16,017 bases of DNA, taken from positions 1 through 16,017 of the forward strand of contig JAGPBG010000009.1 of the NCBI GenBank assembly GCA_018063485.1, read 5' to 3'. How positions within the stretch are numbered: position 1 is the stretch's first letter; every line of letters starts with the position of its first letter. This DNA is from Cypionkella sp. Lineage in GTDB: Bacteria > Pseudomonadota > Alphaproteobacteria > Rhodobacterales > Rhodobacteraceae. A program made the translations under genes and the position numbers. The notes below the pieces were generated by a model, which did not search any database, was not told where the DNA came from, and saw nothing but the letters and a program-made list of their open reading frames with translations. Below are positions 1-7,532 of the stretch, one piece after another.

Positions 1-1743
1 ACCCAGCATCCGACCGAAGTGCAGCACAAGGTTGCCCATGCGCTGCATCTGCCGATGCATGGCGTGCGGGTCGAAGTGCGCCGGATGGGCGGCGGATTTG
101 GCGGTAAGGAAAGCCAGGGCAATGCGCTGGCGATTGCCTGTGCGCTGGCCGCGCGGGCGACCGGACGGGCCTGCAAGATGCGTTATGACCGCGACGATGA
201 TATGATGATCACCGGCAAGCGGCATGATCTGCGGATCGAGTATCGCGCCGGTTTTGCGGCGGATGGCAAGATTCTGGGCATCGAGTTTGTGCACCTGTTC
301 CGCTGTGGCTGGTCGCAAGACTTGTCCTTGCCGGTGGCGGATCGGGCGATGTTGCATGCCGACAATTGCTATTACCTGCCAGCAGCGCGGATCGAGAGCC
401 ACCGTTTGCGCACCAATACCCAAAGCGCCACGGCTTACCGTGGTTTTGGCGGCCCGCAGGGGTTGATCGGGATCGAGCGGGTGATGGATCACGCGGCCTT
501 TGCTTTGGGGATGGAGCCGATTGCGCTGCGGCGACTGAATTTCTATGAACCGCAGAGTAAAAGTCAAGATGCCTCCGGCGGGGATATTTCAAGACAGGTG
601 AAACCGCAGGAAACGCCATATGCGATGCCGGTGGAGGATTTCATCGCGGATGAAATGGTGGCGCAATTGGAGCGTAGCGCCGATTATGCCGGGCGCAAGG
701 CCGAGATTGCCAGATGGAACAAGGCCAGCCCGATCCTGAAGCGCGGGATTTCGCTGACGCCGGTGAAGTTCGGCATTTCCTTTACGCTGACATGGCTCAA
801 TCAGGCCGGGGCTTTGGTGCATGTGTATCAGGATGGCTCGATCCAGTTGAACCATGGCGGCACCGAGATGGGGCAAGGCCTGTTCCAGAAGGTGGCACAA
901 GTGGTGGCGGGGGTGTTCGGGGTGGATACGCGGGTGGTGAAGATCACCGCGACCGATACCGGCAAGGTGCCGAATACCTCGGCCACGGCGGCGAGTTCGG
1001 GGTCTGATCTGAACGGTATGGCCGCGCGGGCGGCAGCGCAAACCATTCGTGGGCGGCTGGCGGATTTCATTGCCGACAAGCATGGGGTGGAGCCTGCGTC
1101 GGTGCGCTTTGCGGCCGGTATGGTGTGGGCGGCGGGCGAGGCCTATGGCTTTGGGCAGGTGGTGGCCTTGGCCTATCAGGCGCGGGTGTCGCTGTCGTCC
1201 ACCGGCTATTATGCCACGCCGAAAATTACCTGGGACCGGGTGAAGGGCAAGGGGCGACCGTTCCTGTATTTCGCCTATGGTGCGGCGGTGACCGAGGTGG
1301 TGATTGACACCTTGACAGGAGAAAACCGCATTCTGCGCACGGATATCTTGCATGATACCGGCAGTTCCTTGAACCCGGCTATTGATATTGGCCAGATCGA
1401 GGGAGCCTATGTGCAGGGCGCGGGTTGGCTGACGACCGAGGAGTTGGTCTGGACGGACAAGGGCTATTTGGCCACCCATGCCCCCAGCACCTACAAGATC
1501 CCGGCCTGTTCGGACCGTCCGCGCATCTTCAACGTGGCGCTTTGGGATATTCCCAATGCCGAAGATACGGTGGGCAAATCCAAGGCCGTGGGCGAGCCGC
1601 CGCTCATGCTGGGGATTTCGGCGTTCTATGCTTTGTCGGATGCGGTGGCGGCTTGCGGCGATGGCTCACGCTATGTGGCGCTGGATGCACCTGCGACAGC
1701 CGAGCGGGTGCTGGCCGCCGTGCAAAGGCAGCGCGATGTTTGA
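1..1743 (+). CDS. xdhB: Xanthine dehydrogenase, molybdopterin-binding large subunit (XdhB), 5'-truncated by window edge
   Basis: This is the molybdenum subunit of xanthine dehydrogenase, which oxidises hypoxanthine and xanthine to urate in the cytoplasm with the FeS/FAD subunit XdhA (expected just upstream, outside the window). The frame is open from base 1, and 580 residues are visible. Full-length XdhB proteins are usually about 770-800 residues, so roughly the first quarter is missing. The three active-site residues known from bovine and R. capsulatus enzymes are seen: Glu in GGGFGGKE (codon 109-111), Arg in TAYRGFGGPQG (codon 439-441) and the base-catalyst Glu in VGEPPLMLG (codon 1594-1596). 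No frameshift or internal stop is present. The stop codon overlaps the xdhC start by 8 nt, so the two are translationally linked. Other members of the xanthine oxidase superfamily are possible, but the xdhC neighbour and the motifs make xanthine dehydrogenase the best call. Confidence 0.95.
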   Translation, partial: TQHPTEVQHKVAHALHLPMHGVRVEVRRMGGGFGGKESQGNALAIACALAARATGRACKMRYDRDDDMMITGKRHDLRIEYRAGFAADGKILGIEFVHLFRCGWSQDLSLPVADRAMLHADNCYYLPAARIESHRLRTNTQSATAYRGFGGPQGLIGIERVMDHAAFALGMEPIALRRLNFYEPQSKSQDASGGDISRQVKPQETPYAMPVEDFIADEMVAQLERSADYAGRKAEIARWNKASPILKRGISLTPVKFGISFTLTWLNQAGALVHVYQDGSIQLNHGGTEMGQGLFQKVAQVVAGVFGVDTRVVKITATDTGKVPNTSATAASSGSDLNGMAARAAAQTIRGRLADFIADKHGVEPASVRFAAGMVWAAGEAYGFGQVVALAYQARVSLSSTGYYATPKITWDRVKGKGRPFLYFAYGAAVTEVVIDTLTGENRILRTDILHDTGSSLNPAIDIGQIEGAYVQGAGWLTTEELVWTDKGYLATHAPSTYKIPACSDRPRIFNVALWDIPNAEDTVGKSKAVGEPPLMLGISAFYALSDAVAACGDGSRYVALDAPATAERVLAAVQRQRDV

Positions 1744-2665
1744 TGTCTTGGCGCTGAATGACGGCATTGCGGCGCATGGAGTGGTTGCGCGGGTGGTGAT
1801 TGCAAGCGTGGCGGGATCGTCGCCGCGCGAGGTTGGGGCGTCAATGCTGGTTTGGGGGGCGGGCCAATCGGGCACCATCGGCGGCGGGGCCTTGGAATTC
1901 ATGGCAGCAAACCGGGCGCGGCAGATGCTGGGTTCGGGAGGGCTGCGGCTGGACCATGAGGCATTGGGGCCAGGCTTGGGCCAATGCTGCGGCGGGGCGG
2001 TGATCTTGGTGACCGAGGTTTATTCGGCGGCTTTGGGCGTGCCCGATAATGGGGTGATTGCGCGCGCGATATCAGGCGCACCGATGCCGTTGGCGGTAAA
2101 GCGGCTGCTCGATCACGCGCGGGCTCAGGGGGCCACCCCCGCACCGCAACTGGTTCAGGGCTGGATGGTCGAGCCGGTGGCAAAGCCCTCGCGCGGCCTT
2201 TGGATCTGGGGGGCCGGGCATGTGGGCCGGGCGCTGGTTTCGGTGATCGCACCCTTGCCCGAGTTTGAAATCACCTGGGTGGATGTGGCCGAGGATCGGT
2301 TTCCGGCGGTGATCCCGGCAGGCGTGCGCGCCCTGCCGGTGCCGGAAGCGACGGCGGCAGTGGCGCTTGCGCCTGTTGGGGCGGAACACCTGATCCTGAC
2401 CTACTCGCATGCACTTGATCTTGATCTGTGCCATCGCTTGCTGGGCCACGGCTTTGCCAGCGCGGGTTTGATCGGATCGCACAGCAAATGGGCGCGGTTT
2501 CGCAGCAGGTTGGCCGCGCTGGGCCATCAACCGGCGCAGATTGCGCGCATCCGCTGCCCGATTGGCGCGAAACATCTGGGGAAACACCCGCAGGCCATTG
2601 CCATCGGTGTTGCCGCCGACATTCTGGTGAAACCACAATTCATCCGGCAGGAGATCAGCCAATGA
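1736..2665 (+). CDS. xdhC: Xanthine dehydrogenase accessory protein XdhC
   Basis: XdhC binds molybdenum cofactor, promotes its sulfuration and inserts it into XdhB; it is not part of the finished enzyme. The 309-residue protein has the expected XdhC layout: an N-terminal domain with GSSPREVGA (residues 27-35), GGGALEF (49-55) and the LGPGLGQCCGG signature with a double Cys at 84-85, then a C-terminal Rossmann-like domain opening with WIWGAGHVGRAL (156-167). The ATG at 1736 was chosen because the N-terminus MFDVLALND fits the family and overlaps xdhB by 8 nt. The frame stays open upstream to 1478, but that part only shadows xdhB. Its TGA overlaps the next start as ATGA. The order xdhB-xdhC matches the known xdhABC operon of R. 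capsulatus. Confidence 0.95.
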   Translation: MFDVLALNDGIAAHGVVARVVIASVAGSSPREVGASMLVWGAGQSGTIGGGALEFMAANRARQMLGSGGLRLDHEALGPGLGQCCGGAVILVTEVYSAALGVPDNGVIARAISGAPMPLAVKRLLDHARAQGATPAPQLVQGWMVEPVAKPSRGLWIWGAGHVGRALVSVIAPLPEFEITWVDVAEDRFPAVIPAGVRALPVPEATAAVALAPVGAEHLILTYSHALDLDLCHRLLGHGFASAGLIGSHSKWARFRSRLAALGHQPAQIARIRCPIGAKHLGKHPQAIAIGVAADILVKPQFIRQEISQ

Positions 2666-4206
2666 CCACGCCCGCCCCGGTTCTGTTGTCTGTTGAAGGC
2701 ATCACCAAAGCCTATCCCGGTGTTGTCGCCAATTCGGAGGTGAGTTTCTCGATCCGTGAAGGCGAGGTTCACGCCCTGCTCGGTGAAAACGGTGCTGGCA
2801 AGTCCACCATGGTCAAGATGATCTATGGGCTGGTCAAGGCCGATAAGGGCCGGATGCAGTGGCGCGGCGCCGCCTATGCGCCACAAGAACCGCGGGCGGC
2901 GCGGGCCGCCGGCGTGGCGATGGTGTTTCAGCATTTCAGCCTGTTCGAGGCGCTGAGTGTGGCCGAAAACGTGGCTTTGGGCATGGAAAACCCACCTCCG
3001 ATGCGGGAGTTGTCGGCACGGATCAAGACGGTATCCGAGGATTACGGCTTGCCCTTGGATCCGTTCCGCATGGTGGGCGATTTGTCGGCAGGTGAGCGGC
3101 AGCGCGTTGAAATCATTCGCTGTTTGTTACAGAATCCCAAGCTGTTGATCATGGACGAGCCGACCTCGGTTTTGACGCCGCAAGAGGTTCAGATATTGTT
3201 CAAGACCCTGAGGCAGTTGAGTGCAGAGGGCACGGCGATCCTGTATATCAGCCACAAGCTGGAAGAAATCCGCAGCCTGTGCGACGAGGCGACGATCTTG
3301 CGGCGCGGCAAGGTGGTGGGCACCTGCACACCGCGCGAGCGCACCGCGCGCGAGATGGCCGAGATGATGGTGGGTGCGGTGCTGACCCCGCCCGAGCGTG
3401 CTGCGCGCAATGATTGGCCGGGGGCGGCGATTGCTTTGGAGGTGCGCGGCCTGAATGCGGTTTCTCCGATTCCCTTCGGGACATCGCTGAAGGGTGTGAC
3501 TTTTACCGTCTCGAAGGGCGAAGTTCTGGGCATCGCGGGGGTGGCCGGAAATGGGCAGGACGAGTTGCTGTTGGCACTGTCGGGGGAAATCCGGGCCGAG
3601 GCCCGCGCGGTGATGGCGGCGGGCAAGCCGGTGGGGCAGTTGGGGCCGAACGAGCGGCGGGCCTTGGGCTTTGTGACCGCGCCCGAAGATCGTTTGGGCC
3701 ATGCGGCGGCGCCGGACATGTCTTTGGTGGAGAATGCGCTGTTGACAGGTGTGGTGCGCAAGCATCTGACCAAGAACGGCTTTATTGATTGGGCCGGAGC
3801 CAAGGCCTTTGCCGAGGAAATCATCACGCGCTACGATGTGCGTACACCGGGCAGCCATGTAGCGGCGCGGGCACTGTCGGGGGGGAATTTGCAGAAATTC
3901 GTGGTGGGCAGGGAGTTGAGCCAATCGCCGGATGTGGTGGTGATCAACCAGCCGACATGGGGGGTTGATGCGGCGGCGGCGGCGGCAATCCGGCAGTCGA
4001 TCCTTGACCGGGCGGGTGAAGGGGCTGCGGTGGTGGTGATCAGTCAGGATCTGGATGAGTTGCTGGAGATTTCCGATCTGTTTGCAGTGCTGAACGAGGG
4101 GCGGTTGACCGCGCCGCGCCCGGTGCAGGGGCTGACGGTGGATGAAATCGGGCTGATGATGGGCGGCGCTCATGGAATGGAACAGGTGCATCATGATCAG
4201 GCTTGA
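2662..4206 (+). CDS. ABC transporter ATP-binding protein, double-domain RbsA/BMP-system type (purine/nucleoside importer)
   Basis: This 514-residue protein is the energising subunit of an ABC importer and carries two nucleotide-binding domains in one chain, as in ribose (RbsA) and nucleoside (YufO/NupO) systems. Domain 1 has Walker A GENGAGKST (41-49), Q-loop VFQH (Gln90), signature LSAGERQ (141-147) and Walker B LLIMDEP (161-167). Domain 2 has a degenerate P-loop (GVAGNGQDE), a full signature LSGGNLQ and a Walker B ending NQPTWGVD, where Gln stands in the usual catalytic Glu position; this asymmetry is normal for the family. The ATG at 2662 follows AGGAG (2649-2653) by 8 nt and overlaps the xdhC stop by 4 nt. 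Coupling to xdhBC and to a BMP binding protein downstream points to a purine base or nucleoside as substrate. Substrate identity is inferred from context only. Confidence 0.93.
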   Translation: MTTPAPVLLSVEGITKAYPGVVANSEVSFSIREGEVHALLGENGAGKSTMVKMIYGLVKADKGRMQWRGAAYAPQEPRAARAAGVAMVFQHFSLFEALSVAENVALGMENPPPMRELSARIKTVSEDYGLPLDPFRMVGDLSAGERQRVEIIRCLLQNPKLLIMDEPTSVLTPQEVQILFKTLRQLSAEGTAILYISHKLEEIRSLCDEATILRRGKVVGTCTPRERTAREMAEMMVGAVLTPPERAARNDWPGAAIALEVRGLNAVSPIPFGTSLKGVTFTVSKGEVLGIAGVAGNGQDELLLALSGEIRAEARAVMAAGKPVGQLGPNERRALGFVTAPEDRLGHAAAPDMSLVENALLTGVVRKHLTKNGFIDWAGAKAFAEEIITRYDVRTPGSHVAARALSGGNLQKFVVGRELSQSPDVVVINQPTWGVDAAAAAAIRQSILDRAGEGAAVVVISQDLDELLEISDLFAVLNEGRLTAPRPVQGLTVDEIGLMMGGAHGMEQVHHDQA

Positions 4207-5290
4207 AAAGCGGCCAACGCCGTCGAGATTCTGGCTTTACGCCACGCCGATTGTCGCGGTCTTGCTGACGATGGTGGCGGGTGGCATCATGTTTGCGATG
4301 CTGGGCAAGAACCCGTTCGACGCGATCCGCACGATCTTTTGGGATCCTTTGTTCAACCCGCAATTTGCCGGCTATTCGCGGCCGCAACTCTTGGTCAAGG
4401 CCGGGCCGCTGATCTTGATCGCGACCGGATTGGCATTGGGGTTTCGGGCGGGAATCTGGAACATCGGGGCCGAGGGGCAGTATATCATGGGCGCGCTGTT
4501 TGGCGCGAGTGTGGGCCTGGCTTTTTACCCCGAGCCGCATTGGTATGTGTTTCCACTGATGGTGATTGCGGGCGGTTTGGGCGGCTGGCTTTGGGCGATG
4601 GTCCCTGCGGTTTTGAAGACCTATTTCAACACCAACGAGATCTTGGTCAGCTTGCTACTGGTCTATGTCGCCGAGAATATCCTTGCGGCGGCATCTTTGG
4701 GGATCTTGCGCAATCCGGAAGGATCGGGGTTTCCGGGCAGCCGGAACTTCAAGGATTATCCTTCGGCCTATAATCCCGAATTGATCAGCGGCACCGGAAT
4801 GCATTGGGGGATTGTGGCGGCCTTTATCGCAGTGATTTTCGGCTATATCCTGTTGCAGCGCCATATCCTTGGCTTTCAGATCAAGCTGGCCGGCCAGGCA
4901 CCAAGGGCTGCACGGTTTGCCGGGGTAAATCCCACCGCGCTGGTGCTGCTGTGCATGGGGCTTTCGGGAACTCTGGCGGGTCTGGCGGGCGTGTTCGAGG
5001 TGAGCGGGCCCGCTGGGCAGGTGAGCATTGATTTCAACACCGGCTACGGATTCACTGCGATCATCGTGGCGTTTCTGGGCCGGTTGAACCCGGTGGGCAT
5101 CTTGCTGGCGGGGTTGTTGATGGCGCTGACCTATATCGGCGGCGAGTTGGCGCAGTTTGGGCTGGGATTGCCTGCGGCGGCAATTCAGGCCTTTCAGGGG
5201 ATGTTGCTGTTCTTTCTGCTGGCCGTCGATCTTTTCACCAATTACCGCCTGCGCCTGACCGGGGCGCGGCTGTTCGGGGGGGCACGCTGA
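4193..5290 (+). CDS. ABC transporter permease 1 (BPD_transp_2 family, nucleoside/purine type)
   Basis: This is an inner-membrane permease of 365 residues, from the branched-chain/sugar/nucleoside permease superfamily. A cytoplasmic N-tail (about residues 1-14) leads into a first hydrophobic segment (15-37). The hallmark FRAGIWNIGAEGQ loop lies at 84-96, and several more hydrophobic helices run to the C-terminus, with the glycine-rich LAGLAGVFEVSGP region in the later half. The start at 4193 (MIRLEKRP) was preferred over an in-frame ATG at 4172: the upstream residues MEWNRCI are not hydrophobic or typical, and ACAGG sits 6 nt before 4193. This leaves a 14-nt overlap with the ATPase gene. It would pair with permease 2 as a heterodimeric channel. 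The longer start cannot be excluded. Confidence 0.92.
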   Translation: MIRLEKRPTPSRFWLYATPIVAVLLTMVAGGIMFAMLGKNPFDAIRTIFWDPLFNPQFAGYSRPQLLVKAGPLILIATGLALGFRAGIWNIGAEGQYIMGALFGASVGLAFYPEPHWYVFPLMVIAGGLGGWLWAMVPAVLKTYFNTNEILVSLLLVYVAENILAAASLGILRNPEGSGFPGSRNFKDYPSAYNPELISGTGMHWGIVAAFIAVIFGYILLQRHILGFQIKLAGQAPRAARFAGVNPTALVLLCMGLSGTLAGLAGVFEVSGPAGQVSIDFNTGYGFTAIIVAFLGRLNPVGILLAGLLMALTYIGGELAQFGLGLPAAAIQAFQGMLLFFLLAVDLFTNYRLRLTGARLFGGAR

Positions 5291-6219
5291 TGGATTTCGG
5301 GTCAATCAATCTTTCGGTTCTGGTGGCATCCTTGATGGTGGCCTCGGTGCCGATCATGCTGGCCGCCTTGGGCGAGTTGGTGGTGGAAAAATCGGGTGTT
5401 CTGAACCTTGGGGTTGAGGGCATGATGATCATGGGGGCGATCTGCGGCTTTATCACTGCCGTGGTGACGGGCAATCCGTTTGTGGGCTTTGTCGGGGGGG
5501 CGGCGGGAGGGGCGGCGTTGAGCCTGATCTTTGCCTTTCTGACCCAAACCCTGCTGGCCAATCAGGTGGCCACGGGTCTGGCGCTGACGCTGTTTGGCCT
5601 CGGGCTGTCGAGCCTGATGGGACAGAATTACAACGGCATCAAACCGCCGTTGACGCCCAAGGTGCCGCTGGGGCCGCTGGCCGATCTGCCGGTGGTGGGA
5701 CGGATGCTGTTTCAGCATGATTGGGTGGTATATCTCTCGATTGCCATGGTGATCGCGGTCTGGTGGGTGCTGAAATACAGTCGTATCGGGCTGGTGCTGC
5801 GCGCGGTGGGTGAAAGCCACGAGGCGGCACATGCGCTGGGCTATAAGGTGCAGCGCATCCGCCTTCTGGCGATCATGTTCGGGGGGGCAATGGCCGGAAT
5901 GGGCGGGGCCTATGTCAGCCTGGTTCGGGTGCCGCAATGGACCGAAGGCATCACGGCAGGCGCGGGCTGGATCGCGCTGGCGATTGTGGTTGTCGCAAGC
6001 TGGAAGCAGGTGCGGGTGCTGATCGGGGTCTATCTTTTCGGCTGTATCTCCGTGTTGCAGTTGAATCTTCAGGCCGCCGGGTCAACTATCCCGGTGCAAT
6101 ACTTGTCGATGTCGCCATATCTGATAACCATCATTGTATTGGTGATCATTTCTTCGGGCAAAGGTCGCAAGATGACCGCGCCTGCAGCTTTGGGCCAGAA
6201 TTTTCACGCCTCACGCTAG
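5290..6219 (+). CDS. ABC transporter permease 2 (BPD_transp_2 family, nucleoside/purine type)
   Basis: This second inner-membrane permease has 309 residues and is shorter than its partner, as is usual in YufP/YufQ-like pairs. It has the family signature EKSGVLNLGVEGMM near residues 33-46, preceded by a hydrophobic helix (about 9-30). Multiple further membrane segments follow, and a conserved RAVGESHEAAHALGYKV loop lies near the middle, matching the cytoplasmic coupling region of these permeases. The ATG at 5290 shares its A with the TGA of permease 1 (TGATG), a typical coupled junction. The stop TAG at 6217-6219 lies inside the first arm of an inverted-repeat cluster that precedes the binding-protein gene. 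I see no missing or disrupted segment. Confidence 0.92.
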   Translation: MDFGSINLSVLVASLMVASVPIMLAALGELVVEKSGVLNLGVEGMMIMGAICGFITAVVTGNPFVGFVGGAAGGAALSLIFAFLTQTLLANQVATGLALTLFGLGLSSLMGQNYNGIKPPLTPKVPLGPLADLPVVGRMLFQHDWVVYLSIAMVIAVWWVLKYSRIGLVLRAVGESHEAAHALGYKVQRIRLLAIMFGGAMAGMGGAYVSLVRVPQWTEGITAGAGWIALAIVVVASWKQVRVLIGVYLFGCISVLQLNLQAAGSTIPVQYLSMSPYLITIIVLVIISSGKGRKMTAPAALGQNFHASR

Positions 6220-6246
6220 GGGCATAACGCCCCTTGCAAAGGGGCC
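6218..6246 (+). promoter_or_regulatory. Intercistronic hairpin cluster between permease and binding-protein genes
   Basis: Three complementary arms lie in a row: AGGGGC (6218-6223), GCCCCTT (6229-6235) and AAGGGGCC (6239-6246). The middle arm can pair with either neighbour, giving a 6-bp stem with a 5-nt loop or a 7-bp stem with a 3-nt loop. The first arm overlaps the permease 2 stop codon, so a terminating ribosome would favour the second hairpin. No T-tract follows, so it is not a standard terminator. In other ABC operons such elements stabilise or partly separate the binding-protein message; that role here is inferred. Confidence 0.6.
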
Positions 6247-6286
6247 AATATCAACGGGGCCAAACACCCCCCAACGGGAGACGACC

Positions 6287-7372
6287 ATGCTAAGAAGAAC
6301 TTTATTGACCACCGCAGCCTTGGGTTTCGGGCTTGCGATTGCCAGCACCGCCAGTGCCGAAGACAAGCTGAAGGCGTGTTGGGTTTACGTGGGCCCGGTG
6401 GGCGATGGCGGCTGGACCTATCAACATGATCAGGGCCGTCTTGATGTGGTCAAGGCGTTTGGCGACAAAGTGGATGCGTCCACCTATCAAGAGAACGTGC
6501 CCGAAGGAGCAGATGCCGAGCGCGTGCTGACCCAGATGGCGATTTCGGGCTGCAAGATCATCTTCACCACCTCTTTTGGCTTTATGGATGCGACCAACGC
6601 TGTTGCCGCCAAGTTCCCGGATGTGAAATTCGAGCACGCCACCGGCTACAAGCGCGACACACCAAACATGTCGACCTACAACGCGCGCTTCTATGAGGGC
6701 CGCGCTGTGATCGGCACTATCGGCGGTTTGATGACCAAATCGAACAAGATCGGCTATATCGGCTCGTTCCCGATCCCCGAGAATATTCAGGGCATCAATG
6801 CGGCCTATATTGCGGCCAAAAAGGTGAACCCGAATGTCACCATGTCAATAGTCTGGGCCTATACCTGGTTCGATCCGGCAAAAGAGGCTGATGCGGCCAA
6901 GGCGCTGATCGAGCAGGGCGTCGATGTAATCTTGCAGCACACCGATTCGACTGCCCCCTTGGCCGAGGCCGCGAAAACTCCCGGCATCATCGGTTTTGGT
7001 CAGGCCTCGGATATGGCCGAGTATAAGCCAAGCCCGCGTGTGTCGGCGATCATCGACAACTGGGGTCCGTATTATGTCGAGCGGATTCAGGCGCTTCTGG
7101 ACGGTACCTATGAGCAAAAGGATACCTGGGCCGGGATTGCTGGCGGCGAAGTGAAGATCGGTGAGATCACCGATGCGGTTCCTGCCGAGGTGAAAGCCAA
7201 GGCCGAAGCCGTGCAGGCCTCGATTGCCGATGGCTCGTGGTCGCCCTTCATGGGGCCGCTGAAAAAGGCCGATGGCTCGGATTGGCTGAAAGAAGGCGAA
7301 GTGGCCGATGACGGCACCTTGGCCGGGATGAACTTTTTCGTCGAAGGCATCACCGCCGAAATGCCGAAGTAA
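6287..7372 (+). CDS. BMP-family periplasmic substrate-binding protein (purine/nucleoside ABC importer)
   Basis: This 361-residue protein is the periplasmic binding component of the importer and belongs to the BMP/PnrA family (Bmp domain, COG1744-like). Residues 1-24 form a Sec signal peptide: Arg-rich start, a hydrophobic stretch, and cleavage predicted after ASTASA with the mature protein beginning EDKLKACW. There is no lipobox Cys, so it is soluble rather than a lipoprotein. Family features include GPVGDGGWTYQHDQGR (36-51), the YNARFYEGRAVIG segment and a GYIGSFPIPENIQGINAA segment in the second lobe. The ATG follows GGGAG (6276-6280) by 6 nt. It is the last gene of the operon and lies 67 nt after permease 2, with a strong terminator right after it. 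Known family ligands include purine nucleosides and adenine; the xdh context favours a purine. Confidence 0.92.
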   Translation: MLRRTLLTTAALGFGLAIASTASAEDKLKACWVYVGPVGDGGWTYQHDQGRLDVVKAFGDKVDASTYQENVPEGADAERVLTQMAISGCKIIFTTSFGFMDATNAVAAKFPDVKFEHATGYKRDTPNMSTYNARFYEGRAVIGTIGGLMTKSNKIGYIGSFPIPENIQGINAAYIAAKKVNPNVTMSIVWAYTWFDPAKEADAAKALIEQGVDVILQHTDSTAPLAEAAKTPGIIGFGQASDMAEYKPSPRVSAIIDNWGPYYVERIQALLDGTYEQKDTWAGIAGGEVKIGEITDAVPAEVKAKAEAVQASIADGSWSPFMGPLKKADGSDWLKEGEVADDGTLAGMNFFVEGITAEMPK

Positions 7373-7391
7373 GCTACGGATCAGAAGAAAG

Positions 7392-7420
7392 AAAAGGCCC
7401 GCACTTGCTGCGGGCCTTTT
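7392..7420 (+). terminator. Rho-independent terminator of the xdh-ABC operon
   Basis: A perfect 12-bp stem (7392-7403 with 7409-7420) encloses the 5-nt loop CTTGC. The GC-rich core AGGCCCGCA is flanked by an A-run on the left and TTTT on the right, so it could act on both strands. It begins 19 nt after the binding-protein stop codon. Confidence 0.93.
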
Positions 7421-7460
7421 GCCGTTCGGCACCGGGTTTCGCACGGGTCCGCCAAGCTTT

Positions 7461-7499
7461 GAATATTTGCATTGATATATTCGTATCTTTGCATATAAT
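7461..7499 (+). promoter_or_regulatory. sqr promoter with putative operator
   Basis: An AT-rich island in GC-rich DNA carries TTGATA (7472-7477, 5 of 6 to the -35 consensus), a 16-nt spacer and a perfect TATAAT -10 box (7494-7499). Overlaid on it are an inverted repeat, GAATAT (7461-7466) with ATATTC (7477-7482), and a direct repeat TTTGCAT at 7466-7472 and 7488-7494, 22 bp apart. The element ATTCGTATCTTTGCATAT (7479-7496) recurs with two changes before the AhpD-like gene. A protein bound here would block RNA polymerase, so repression is the likely mode. Core promoter assignment assumes a sigma-70-type housekeeping factor. Confidence 0.7.
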
Positions 7500-7532
7500 G
7501 TGACCTGAACCTTTTCTGACGGGAGCAGTCAA

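Noticed and set aside
589..1479. A 296-codon - strand frame inside xdhB
   Set aside because: It is His/Arg/Gln-rich with no motif and lies fully under conserved XdhB sequence, so it is a GC-bias shadow.
3940..3975. Gln in place of the catalytic Glu in the second Walker B of the ABC ATPase, as a sign of inactivation
   Set aside because: A degenerate second ATPase site is normal in RbsA/YufO-type double ATPases, so it is not damage.
3127..4194. A 355-codon - strand frame inside the ABC ATPase gene
   Set aside because: It is a shadow of the second nucleotide-binding domain, with no recognisable fold or ribosome site.
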